From: CAWGOF01 sp963824225
Lineage (GTDB): Bacteria; Acidobacteriota; Polarisedimenticolia; Polarisedimenticolales; Polarisedimenticolaceae
Direction of reading: 5' to 3'
DNA length: 64,000 nucleotides
Assembly: GCA_963824225.1 (NCBI GenBank)
Contig: CAWGOF010000003.1
Location: 3,224,001 to 3,288,000 of the forward strand
The first letter of the stretch is position 1, and each line of letters opens with the position of its first letter. The position numbers and the translations under genes were made by a program. Positions 1 to 7,705 of the stretch are shown piece after piece. The notes under the pieces are model-generated. The model made no database searches. It was not told the DNA's origin and worked only from the letters and a program-made list of their open reading frames with translations.

Positions 1-852
1 GTCGCCCCCCCGGCCAACCTGGCCGCGCTCGAGGGGCTGTGCCTGGCGAGCGGGGTGACCGACTGCGGACTCGCGAACCCGGTGCCCGTGCTCGCCCTGG
101 GGAACGAGGACCTCGAGCTCGAGGAGACGACGACGTACGAGATCGGCTACAGCGGGATCTTCGGCGGCAAGGCGTTTCTGACCGTCGACTACTACTCGAG
201 CGAGAACACGAACTTCATCACCGACCTCCTGCCGCAGCTCGGCACGCCGCTCGGGCGGATCAATCCGAACTTCGGTCCGTGGGTCGGCTCGGCGTCGGCC
301 GAGAGCTCGCCGTGCGTGGTGAACCCGCTCGTGTCGGTCGCCGACTGCGTGCGGGCGAACGCGCCGCCGATCCTGACGAACAACCTCGACGGCTCGGCGC
401 TCCTCGGCGCCGTGTCGTACACGAACTTCGGCGAGGTCGACACCGAGGGCGTGGACGTCGGCCTGAACTACTACTTCACCGCCAAGTGGAGCGTGTCGGC
501 GTCCTACTCGTGGTTCGATTACGAGATCCAGGACTCGGTCGCCGGTCTCGACCAGTTGCTCCTGCCGAACACGCCCGAGGACAAGGCCGCGCTGGGCGTC
601 CAGTACCGCGGCGGCGCGTTCGACGCCGGGATCTCGGGGCGCTGGGTCGACGACTTCCGCTGGGTCGTCGGGCCGTTCCAGGGCGACGTCCTGAGCTACA
701 CGACCGTCGATCTCGTGGCCAACTACCGGCTGTCGAAGAGCTTCACCGTGGGGGTCAACGTCGCGAACCTGCTCGACGACAACCACTGGGAGTCGTTCGG
801 CGGCGATCTGCTCGGTCGCCGCGCCCTCGGCCTGGTCGCCTACAGTTGGTGA
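1..852 (+). CDS. TonB-dependent receptor, C-terminal part (5' end outside window)
   Basis: About 283 residues are visible, open from the first base. The sequence has the alternating pattern of outer-membrane beta-strands and the usual receptor phrase LELEETTTYEIGYSG (strand entry near residue 40). Later strands include a YYFTAKWSVSASYSW-type segment, and the protein ends in aromatic Trp after AYS, as expected for recognition by the BAM machinery. Such receptors import siderophores, cobalamin, sugars or peptides using TonB energy. The substrate cannot be read from this fragment because the plug domain is upstream. Two Cys in a loop (near residues 102 and 114) may form a disulfide. The stop TGA overlaps by one base with the ATG of the downstream peptidase. 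The family call is firm; the substrate is unknown. Confidence 0.9.
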   Translation, partial: VAPPANLAALEGLCLASGVTDCGLANPVPVLALGNEDLELEETTTYEIGYSGIFGGKAFLTVDYYSSENTNFITDLLPQLGTPLGRINPNFGPWVGSASAESSPCVVNPLVSVADCVRANAPPILTNNLDGSALLGAVSYTNFGEVDTEGVDVGLNYYFTAKWSVSASYSWFDYEIQDSVAGLDQLLLPNTPEDKAALGVQYRGGAFDAGISGRWVDDFRWVVGPFQGDVLSYTTVDLVANYRLSKSFTVGVNVANLLDDNHWESFGGDLLGRRALGLVAYSW

Positions 853-2288
853 TGCTGGGGTCAGGTCTCGGGGTCAGGTCTCGGTGCCTGACCCCGTTTG
901 CGTTGCTCGTCGGTGTGACGGTCGCGCAGGCGGCCGGGTTCGACGACGACTTCACCGGCGCCACGCTGCGCATCGATTACTTCCATACGGGAACCGCGCG
1001 GGAGGAGCACGTCGCGCTCGACCGCGCGCGGGTCGAGGGGCCGTGGCCGGGAAGCCGCACGCAGCTCCTCGATCCGACGAACCTCGGGGCCTACCTGGTC
1101 GAGGTCGCCGACGCGGCGACGAACCGCGTGCTCTACACGCGCGGCTTCTCGAGCATCTACGGCGAGTGGGAGACGACGGGCGACGCGGCGTCGAGCTGGG
1201 GCGCGTTCCCCGAGGCGGTGCGGATCCCCGAGCCGCGCCGGCCGTTCCAGCTGCGGCTGCGCAAGCGCGGGCGCGACTCGAGCTTCGCCGAGATCTGGGC
1301 CACGACGATCGATCCGCGCTCGCGGTTCGTCGATCGCGCGCCGCGCCCGAAGGGGAACGTGACGACGATCGCCGAGCGCGGCGATCCCGCGGCCAAAGTC
1401 GACCTGCTGATCCTCGGTGACGGCTATGCCACAGCCGAGCTCGACGGGTTCCACGCGGACGCGCGGCGCATGACGGCTGCGCTGTTCCGCGAGGAGCCGT
1501 TCGCGTCGCGCAAGGGCGACTTCAACGTCCGAGCGCTCGCCACGCCGGCAGCCGACAGCGGTGTGACGCGCCCGCGCTCGGGCTCGTTCCACGACACGCC
1601 GCTCGGCACGCGCTACAACATCTTCGACTCCGAGCGGTACGTGCTCACGCTCGACGACCGCCGCTGGCGCGACCGCGCCGCGGCGGCGCCCTACGACTTC
1701 GTCCTGATCCTGGTCAACGAGCGCCAGTACGGCGGCGGTGGGATCTACCAGCTCTACGCCACGGCTGCGGCGAAGTCGGCGTTCGCCGAGTACCTCGCGG
1801 TGCACGAGTTCGGCCACCACTTCGGCGCCCTGGGCGACGAGTACTACACGTCGCCCGTGGCCTACGTGGCCGACGAGGGCCCGCGCGTCGAGCCGTGGGA
1901 GCCGAACGTCACCGCGCTGCTCGACCCCGCGCAGCTCAAGTGGCGCAATCTCGTGAAGCCGTCGACGCCGCTCCCAACGCCGTGGGGCAAGGAGACGTAC
2001 GAGGAGCGGTCGCGCGCGTTCCAGGCCGAGCGGCAGCGCCTGCGCGACACGGGGGCGCCCGAGGAGCAGCTCGAGCGGCTGTTCACCGAGGAGCGCGAGC
2101 TGTTCACGAAGATGCTCGGCGCCGAGCCGCAGGCGGGGCAGGTCGGAGCGTTCGAGGGGGCGCTGTATACCGCGCGCGGGCTCTACCGCCCGTCGGCCGA
2201 CTGCATCATGTTCACGCGCGACGAGGTCGGGTTCTGTGCCGTGTGCCGGCGGGCGATCGAGCGCGCGATCGACCTGTATTCGCGCTAG
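852..2288 (+). CDS. Secreted M64-family zinc metallopeptidase (IgA-peptidase-like)
   Basis: This is a 478-residue secreted protease. The zinc motif HEFGHHFGALGDEYY lies near residue 318 and matches the M64 pattern HExGHxxGxxxDEY. The preceding segment KVDLLILGDGYA is the usual start of the M64 catalytic domain, and the N-terminal 150 residues fit the M64 N-domain. The ATG at 852 gives a signal peptide with a hydrophobic run LTPFALLVGVTVA and an AQA cleavage site. The codons before that run come from a REP-like repeat (857-895), so the n-region of the signal peptide is repeat-derived. The frame is open further upstream inside the receptor gene by chance, and that part shows no homology. A start inside or after the repeat is possible. 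Likely exported to periplasm or medium; substrate unknown. Confidence 0.85.
   Translation: MLGSGLGVRSRCLTPFALLVGVTVAQAAGFDDDFTGATLRIDYFHTGTAREEHVALDRARVEGPWPGSRTQLLDPTNLGAYLVEVADAATNRVLYTRGFSSIYGEWETTGDAASSWGAFPEAVRIPEPRRPFQLRLRKRGRDSSFAEIWATTIDPRSRFVDRAPRPKGNVTTIAERGDPAAKVDLLILGDGYATAELDGFHADARRMTAALFREEPFASRKGDFNVRALATPAADSGVTRPRSGSFHDTPLGTRYNIFDSERYVLTLDDRRWRDRAAAAPYDFVLILVNERQYGGGGIYQLYATAAAKSAFAEYLAVHEFGHHFGALGDEYYTSPVAYVADEGPRVEPWEPNVTALLDPAQLKWRNLVKPSTPLPTPWGKETYEERSRAFQAERQRLRDTGAPEEQLERLFTEERELFTKMLGAEPQAGQVGAFEGALYTARGLYRPSADCIMFTRDEVGFCAVCRRAIERAIDLYSR
857..895. repeat. REP-like element, family A (two direct half-sites plus hairpin)
   Basis: Two adjacent copies of GGGGTCAGGTCTC (857-869 and 870-882) are followed by CCTGACCCC at 887-895. 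The second copy can pair with this as a 9-bp stem (870-878 with 887-895). The element lies across the start of the M64 peptidase gene and encodes residues 2-15 of its precursor. Confidence 0.8.
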
Positions 2289-2341
2289 CCGCGGGTCGGG
2301 GATCGGCGTATCTAGAGGGCCTCAACCCTGGAGGCTGTGCC

Positions 2342-2662
2342 ATGAATCGAACGATCCGCTCGATCGCTGTTCTCGCCGTAGCCATTCCGGTCCTCGTCGC
2401 CGCGGCGCCCACGGTCAAGACCGCAACGCTCCAGTGCTCGCCGGGCTGGAGCGGTCAGGCGGTGGGCCAGTACGGCGGCGTCAGCTTCTTCGTGAGCTGC
2501 AACAACGGCCGGGGGAACGAGCGCATCCTCGGCAGCGTCGGAACCGCGTGGTCCTACCGCATGGGCGTCGAGAGCGACGAGATCGGCGCCGACTGTGCGC
2601 AGTCCGGCGACTCGGCGACGGTCGACGTGTCGTGCGCCGAGGTGCGGCTCACGATCCGCTGA
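2342..2662 (+). CDS. Small secreted four-cysteine protein, unknown function
   Basis: This is a 106-residue protein starting with a clear Sec signal peptide (basic MNRTIR, hydrophobic SIAVLAVAIPVLVAAA). The mature part of about 80 residues has four Cys (contexts LQCSP, VSCNN, ADCAQ, VSCAE) and no domain I recognise. The Cys spacing and lack of charged clusters suggest a small disulfide-bonded beta protein. CTGGAGG about 8 bases before the ATG supports the start. The gene follows the M64 peptidase by 53 bases and could be co-transcribed. Its 3' end overlaps the convergent regulator gene by 14 bases. Confidence 0.7.
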   Translation: MNRTIRSIAVLAVAIPVLVAAAPTVKTATLQCSPGWSGQAVGQYGGVSFFVSCNNGRGNERILGSVGTAWSYRMGVESDEIGADCAQSGDSATVDVSCAEVRLTIR

Positions 2663-3323
2663 CCGCCGGCTCGACCAGGATGCGGGAGGCGGCGGGGAAG
2701 CCGAGACGGAACGGCGCGCCGCCCTCCGTGCGCACGCCGATCGTCTCGGCCAGCTCGTCGAGCGCCTCGACGACCACGCGCCGGCCGGGCATCAGCCCGT
2801 GCTGCTCGAGGAGCTGCAGGAACTCGGCCCGCTGATCGGTGACCCGGGCGATGCGCACGACCACCCCCGTGCCGCAGCTCCGTAGGCTCGGCAGCTCGAC
2901 CTCGTCGATGCGGCCGAGAGCGGTGGGGATCGGGTCCCCGTGCGGATCGACCGCCGGGTGGTCGAGCATCTCGTCCATCCGCTCGATCAGCCGGTCCGAC
3001 ACCGCGTGCTCGAGCACCTCGGCCTGCTCGTGGACCTCGCTCCAGTCCATACCCATCACGCGCACGAGGAACAGCTCGATCAGCCGATGGCGCCGCAGGA
3101 CGTGCGCGGCGAGGCTCCGACCGGCGTTCGTCAGGCGCACGCCGGCGTACGGCTCGTAGCGCACGAGGCCCGAATCGGTCAGCGCTTTCATCATGGCCGT
3201 GACCGTGCCGGGGGCCACGCCCATCGCGGCGGCGATCCGGCCCGTCGCCACGAGGTCGCTGCGCGAGCGCTGCTCCTCGTGGAAGATCGCCTTCAGGTAG
3301 TCTTCGACGGTGCTCGTCGCCAT
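2649..3323 (-). CDS. Metal-dependent transcriptional regulator, MntR/DtxR family
   Basis: This is a 224-residue member of the DtxR/MntR family. It has an N-terminal winged helix (VEDYLKAIF, then the GRIAAAMGVAPGTVTAMMKAL helix-turn-helix), a dimerisation and metal-binding domain around RRHRLIELFLV and VHEQAEVLEHAVSDRL, and a C-terminal SH3-like FeoA domain (VVVRIARVTDQ...GLMPGRRVVV). Metal-site residues visible are Asp8, the His of RRHRL, and Glu/Glu/His in EAEVLEH. A Glu stands where DtxR has Cys102, which argues for a manganese-type site. Residue 11 is Lys rather than the Glu of Bacillus MntR. It probably represses metal uptake genes when Mn or Fe is high. No transporter gene is adjacent, so the target is unknown. 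Confidence 0.88.
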   Translation of the reverse strand: MATSTVEDYLKAIFHEEQRSRSDLVATGRIAAAMGVAPGTVTAMMKALTDSGLVRYEPYAGVRLTNAGRSLAAHVLRRHRLIELFLVRVMGMDWSEVHEQAEVLEHAVSDRLIERMDEMLDHPAVDPHGDPIPTALGRIDEVELPSLRSCGTGVVVRIARVTDQRAEFLQLLEQHGLMPGRRVVVEALDELAETIGVRTEGGAPFRLGFPAASRILVEPAVSGS

Positions 3324-3338
3324 CGCGCGAGGAAGATA

Positions 3339-4811
3339 CTACCGGCGCTTCAGCTCGACGCGTCGGTTCTTCTCCCGCCCGGCCGCGGTCCCGTTGTCCG
3401 CGATCGGCTTCGTCTTGCCGTAGCCCCGCGCGGTCAGCCGGTCGGCGGCGATCCCGCGCTCGATCAAGTACGCCCGGACCGCCTCGGCCCGGCGCTGCGA
3501 CAGCTCGTTGTTGATCTTGTCCGATCCAACGGAGTCCGTGTGGCCGCCGATCTCGACCTTCACGTCGGGCCAGTCGGTGAGCGACCGGGCCACCATGTCG
3601 AGGATCGTCTTCGAGTTCTCGGTCAGCGTGGCCTTGCCGGTGTCGAAGTGCACGCCCTGGAGCACGAGCGTGTCGCGCTTCTCCTGGAACAACGGCGCGG
3701 CCTTGGGGCAGCCGTCCGGGTTGACGCCCGCCCCGGCGGGCGTCGTCGGGCAGCGGTCGATCCCGTCGTACACGCCGTCGCCGTCCCCATCCTTGGGACA
3801 GCCCGTATCGTCGACGTGCGCGTACACCGGCGTGCCCGGGCACTTGTCGATCCCGTCGTACACGCCATCGCCGTCCGAGTCGATCGGGCAGCCCTTCGAA
3901 TCGACGCGCGCACCGGCCGGTGTATCGCGGCACGTGTCGCGGTCGTCGGTCACTCCGTCCCCGTCCGTGTCGACGGGACAGCCGCGCGCGTCGACCTTCA
4001 TCCCGGCGGGCGTCGCCGGGCAGCGGTCCGCCTCGTCGTCCACACCGTCGCCATCCGAATCGCGCGGGCAGCCCCGCTCGTCGACCGCCGTGCCGGCGAG
4101 CGTACCCGGGCATTCGTCGACCCCGTCGACGACGCCGTCGACGTCCGAGTCGATCGGGCAGCCCCGTCCGTCGACACGCGCGCCGGCCGGCGTGCCAGGG
4201 CAGTCGTCCTTGCGGTCGGCCACGTCGTCCTTGTCCCGGTCCCGGGCGCGCGACGGCACGCCCCAGCCCACGCCGAACAGCGCGTACGCCGTCGTCAGAT
4301 CCTCGCCCCCCAGGCCGTCGTTCGTGACCGTGTGGTCACCGCGCACTTCCCAGCGCCAGACCGTGTTCCCGCTGTAGCCGAAGCGCTGCCCGAGACCGAG
4401 CGACACGGCCGCGCGATCGAAGTTCAGCGTCCCGGGCCCGTCGACGATCGTCCACCCGCCGCCGAACTCGAAGAACGTCTGGTAGTCGTCGCCGTGCGGG
4501 AAGCACAGCACCTCGAAGCCGGTGCGTGCGGTGTACTGCGTCGCGTCCTCTCCTCCCGGCATCGACGCCGAGCCATACAGCGCATCGACGAACCAGCCCC
4601 AGCGCGGGGCGAAGTACAGGTCGCCGCGGAAGCCGAACGTCGGCTCGAGCGCATCGAGCGTTCCGGGCTCGCCCGTCAGGTTCTCGTCGGGCAAGAACGC
4701 GCCGATCTGGATGCCCACCTCGGCTTCATCCTGCGTGTCGCCGGCGACCGATTGATCCGATCCGGCGAGCGCGGCGAGGAGCAGAGCGGGGATCGCGAGC
4801 CGACCGTTCAT
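3339..4811 (-). CDS. OmpA-family outer-membrane protein with six thrombospondin type-3 repeats
   Basis: A 490-residue protein. A signal peptide (MNGRLAIPALLLAALAG) is followed by an N-terminal beta-barrel-like region of roughly 170 residues with many Gly and aromatic residues. Six tandem calcium-binding TSP3 repeats come next, each with a DxDxDGVxDxxDxCP core and ending in xGCP. The C-terminal OmpA peptidoglycan-binding domain contains HFDTGKATL, GGHTDSVG and NRRVELKRR. It probably ties the outer membrane to peptidoglycan, with a Ca-stabilised spacer between. The start at 4811 was chosen because GGAGG lies 10 bases upstream and the signal peptide begins there. The frame stays open to 5036, but that extension has no homology. 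Confidence 0.92.
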   Translation of the reverse strand: MNGRLAIPALLLAALAGSDQSVAGDTQDEAEVGIQIGAFLPDENLTGEPGTLDALEPTFGFRGDLYFAPRWGWFVDALYGSASMPGGEDATQYTARTGFEVLCFPHGDDYQTFFEFGGGWTIVDGPGTLNFDRAAVSLGLGQRFGYSGNTVWRWEVRGDHTVTNDGLGGEDLTTAYALFGVGWGVPSRARDRDKDDVADRKDDCPGTPAGARVDGRGCPIDSDVDGVVDGVDECPGTLAGTAVDERGCPRDSDGDGVDDEADRCPATPAGMKVDARGCPVDTDGDGVTDDRDTCRDTPAGARVDSKGCPIDSDGDGVYDGIDKCPGTPVYAHVDDTGCPKDGDGDGVYDGIDRCPTTPAGAGVNPDGCPKAAPLFQEKRDTLVLQGVHFDTGKATLTENSKTILDMVARSLTDWPDVKVEIGGHTDSVGSDKINNELSQRRAEAVRAYLIERGIAADRLTARGYGKTKPIADNGTAAGREKNRRVELKRR

Positions 4812-4942
4812 CGATCGAGTCCTCCGGAGCGCGGGAAACCGCGGACGCGAAGCTTCGTACAGATCGATTACCGAAAGCAACCGGAACTTGGTGCCGGATG
4901 GGTGCTTGGCCACAGCCGTCGAACCCTGGTAACGTCGCGCGG

Positions 4943-7657
4943 ATGAGTCGCTGCGCGGGCTGCGGCGTGAACGTTGCGGAGGGGGCGCGGTTCTGCGGAC
5001 AGTGCGGTCGCCCGCTCGCCGAGCCGTCGACCGCAACGACCACGACCTCCTTGCCGCACGCGGCGTACCGAGCGCCCTCGCGCGCCACGGGGACGACCGC
5101 GCGCTCGCCGCGCACCCCGAGCGGGATCGAGGACGGACGTTTCGCGCCGGGGACGATGCTCGCCGGTCGCTGGCGCATCGCCGGCATGCTCGGGCGCGGC
5201 GGCATGGGCGAGGTCTATCGGGCCGACGACCTCACGCTCGGCCAGTCGGTCGCGCTCAAGTTCCTGCCGGCCGGCCTCGAGAGCAACGAGGACCGTCTGG
5301 CACGGTTCTTCAACGAGGTGCGCCTGGCACGGCAGGTCTCGCACGCCAACGTCTGCCGCGTGTACGACGTGGGCGAAGTCGACGGCCAGCGCTTCCTGTC
5401 GATGGAGTACGTGGACGGGGAGGACCTGTCGTCCTTGATCCGCCGCATCGGGCGGCCGTCGCCCGAGAAGGCGCTCGAGATCGCCCGGCAGACCTGCGCC
5501 GGGATCGCGGCGGCGCATGCCAAGGGGATCCTGCACCGCGATCTCAAGCCGTCGAACATCATGATCGACGGCGACGGCCGCGTGCGGATCACCGACTTCG
5601 GGCTCGCCGCGCTCGCCGCAGCGGTCGACGGGGCCGAGATCCGCGCCGGCACGCCGGACTACATGTCGCCCGAGCAGCTCGAAGGGATCGAAGTCACCGC
5701 GCGCAGCGACGTCTACGCGCTGGGTCTCGTGCTGTACGAGCTGTTCACGGGCAAGCGCGCGTTCCAGGCGTCGAGCCTGGCCGAGCTGCGCGAGCTGCGC
5801 AGCTCGACCACGCCGCGTAGCCCATCCTCCGTGACGCCGGACATCGACCCGGCCGTCGAGCGCGTGATCGAGCGGTGCCTCGAGAAGGAGCCGGCCGGGC
5901 GCCCGAGCTCCGTTCTCGCCGTCGCCGCCGCGCTCCCGGGGGGCGACCCGCTCGCTGCGGCGCTCGCCGCGGGCGAGGTGCCGTCGCCCGAGCTCGTCGC
6001 CGCGGCGCGCGCCGAGGGTGTTCCGCGTCCCGCCGTCGCCGCCGCGTGCTTCGTCGCCGTTCTCGCCGGCCTCTTCGCGTTCCTCGGGTTAGCGGACCGG
6101 GTGTTTTTGACCGGCGCGTTCGAGTTCGATCGGCCGCCGGCGGCGCTCGCCGTCGAGGCCCGGGAGATCCTCGAGCGGCTGGGTCACGGTGACCGGCGCG
6201 ACGACCGGCTCGAGGGGTTCGACTTTCGCGACCAGTATCAGCGATACGTCGAGCGCACCGATCGATCGCCGAACCGGTGGAGCGCGCTCGGGACGATCCG
6301 GCCCTCGCCGTTCACGTACTTCTACCGCCAGTCGCCCGATCCGCTGGTGCCGGTCAGCTGGGACGGCATCGCCAGCTCGAGCAACCCGCCGTGGCTCAAG
6401 TCGGGGATCGCCGGGGTGTGGCTCGACGTCGACGGCCGGCTGCTCGAGCTGCGCGCCGTGCCGCCGCAGCGCGACGAGTCCAAGCCCACCGTGCCGCCCG
6501 ACTGGAGCGTCTTGTTCGAGCTCGCCGCGCTCGACCCGGTGCGGTTCGAGCCGGTCGACGCCGAGTGGAACCCGCTCGTCACGACCGACGCGCGCGCGGC
6601 GTGGCAGGGCACGATCGAGGGCCAGGAGCAGGTGCCGCTGCGGATCGAGGCCGGAGCGTGGCGCGGCAAGCCCAACTACTTCGAGATCATCGCCCCGTGG
6701 ACCAAGGCCACGCGGATGCCCGACGAGGAGCAGGATCGGGGCGGGACGACGTTCGTCGCCGCGCTCGTCGTGATCCTGTTCGTCATCGTGATCGCGAGCA
6801 TCCTGATGGTCCGGCGCAACCTGGCTCTCGGGCGGACCGACCGCCGCGGCGCGCTCCGCATGGCCCTGTTCGCGTCGCTCGCCACGCTCGTAGCCTGGTT
6901 CTTCCGCACGCATCACGTCGCGTCGATGAAGGAGGCCGGGCTCCTGTCCGGGGGCGTGAAGGACGCATTTCTGCTCGCCGGCGTCGTGTCGCTCGTATAC
7001 CTGGCGCTCGAGCCGTACGTCCGCCGGTTCTGGCCCCAGGTGCTGATCTCGTGGAGCCGGATCCTCAACGGGCGGGCGCGCGACCCGCTCGTCGGCCGCG
7101 ATCTGCTGTACGGCGCCGTGGCCGGGACCGCGGGGTGTCTGCTGGTCGCGTCGATGCAGCTCCTCCCCGGATCGTTCGGTGGTGCGGCGGTGGCGCCCGG
7201 CCTCGGCCCGCTCGGCTTCGCGTTCGGCTGGTCGCACAGCTTCGCCAACGTCGCGTCGTTCCTATCGGGCTCGCTGTTCAACCCGTTCGCTCTGCTGTTG
7301 CTCCTGCTGCTCCTGCGCCGGCTCCTGCGCCGGCAGTGGGCTGCGGTGTCGGTGATCGTCCTCGCGGTTGCCGTCCTCGCGGCGCAGCAGACCCCGGAAT
7401 TCCCGTTGATCTGGTTCCTCGCCGCTTTCTACTGGTTCGTGTTGATCCTGATCCTGGTGCGGCTCGGCGTGTTCGCGTGTGTCGTCAGCGTATTCGTCAC
7501 GAACCTGATGCTGAGCTCGCCGCTCACGCTCGACAGCTCGGCGTGGTTCGCGCGGCAGGGCTGGGTGATGATGCTCGTCCCGGCCGCGCTCGCGGCCTAC
7601 GGCTGCTACCTGACGATGGCCGACCGCGGCGTCACGCGCGATCCGCTCTGGGCCTAG
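4943..7657 (+). CDS. Membrane Ser/Thr protein kinase with N-terminal zinc ribbon
   Basis: A 904-residue protein. Residues 1-25 form a zinc ribbon (CAGCG and CGQCG pairs) and a linker follows. A eukaryotic-type kinase domain spans about 70-340: Gly-rich loop GRGGMGEVY, ATP lysine K106 in VALKF, catalytic HRDLKPSN with D200, DFG in ITDFGLAAL, and activation end GTPDYMSPEQL. All catalytic residues are present, so it should be active. After a membrane segment near residue 375 comes a region with the phrase RPSPFTYFYRQSP, then at least eight further hydrophobic segments, so the C-terminal half is a polytopic membrane domain. This resembles large Acidobacteriota kinases. The signal sensed and the substrates are unknown. 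The start ATG opens directly on the zinc ribbon. Confidence 0.9.
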   Translation: MSRCAGCGVNVAEGARFCGQCGRPLAEPSTATTTTSLPHAAYRAPSRATGTTARSPRTPSGIEDGRFAPGTMLAGRWRIAGMLGRGGMGEVYRADDLTLGQSVALKFLPAGLESNEDRLARFFNEVRLARQVSHANVCRVYDVGEVDGQRFLSMEYVDGEDLSSLIRRIGRPSPEKALEIARQTCAGIAAAHAKGILHRDLKPSNIMIDGDGRVRITDFGLAALAAAVDGAEIRAGTPDYMSPEQLEGIEVTARSDVYALGLVLYELFTGKRAFQASSLAELRELRSSTTPRSPSSVTPDIDPAVERVIERCLEKEPAGRPSSVLAVAAALPGGDPLAAALAAGEVPSPELVAAARAEGVPRPAVAAACFVAVLAGLFAFLGLADRVFLTGAFEFDRPPAALAVEAREILERLGHGDRRDDRLEGFDFRDQYQRYVERTDRSPNRWSALGTIRPSPFTYFYRQSPDPLVPVSWDGIASSSNPPWLKSGIAGVWLDVDGRLLELRAVPPQRDESKPTVPPDWSVLFELAALDPVRFEPVDAEWNPLVTTDARAAWQGTIEGQEQVPLRIEAGAWRGKPNYFEIIAPWTKATRMPDEEQDRGGTTFVAALVVILFVIVIASILMVRRNLALGRTDRRGALRMALFASLATLVAWFFRTHHVASMKEAGLLSGGVKDAFLLAGVVSLVYLALEPYVRRFWPQVLISWSRILNGRARDPLVGRDLLYGAVAGTAGCLLVASMQLLPGSFGGAAVAPGLGPLGFAFGWSHSFANVASFLSGSLFNPFALLLLLLLLRRLLRRQWAAVSVIVLAVAVLAAQQTPEFPLIWFLAAFYWFVLILILVRLGVFACVVSVFVTNLMLSSPLTLDSSAWFARQGWVMMLVPAALAAYGCYLTMADRGVTRDPLWA

Positions 7658-7705
7658 CTCCCTAGGGCCGCCTAGGGTGTTTCCCTACGCTTCAGACGTC
7701 CCGCC

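Noticed and set aside
39..851. In-frame upstream extension of the M64 peptidase gene through the receptor gene
   Set aside because: It is an out-of-frame reading of the receptor coding sequence, Arg/Pro-rich and without homology; the signal peptide begins at 852.
7661..7676. Two CCTAGG copies that could pair as a terminator after the zinc-ribbon kinase
   Set aside because: The stem is only six bases with a four-base loop and the following GTGTTT is too short a T-run to call a terminator.
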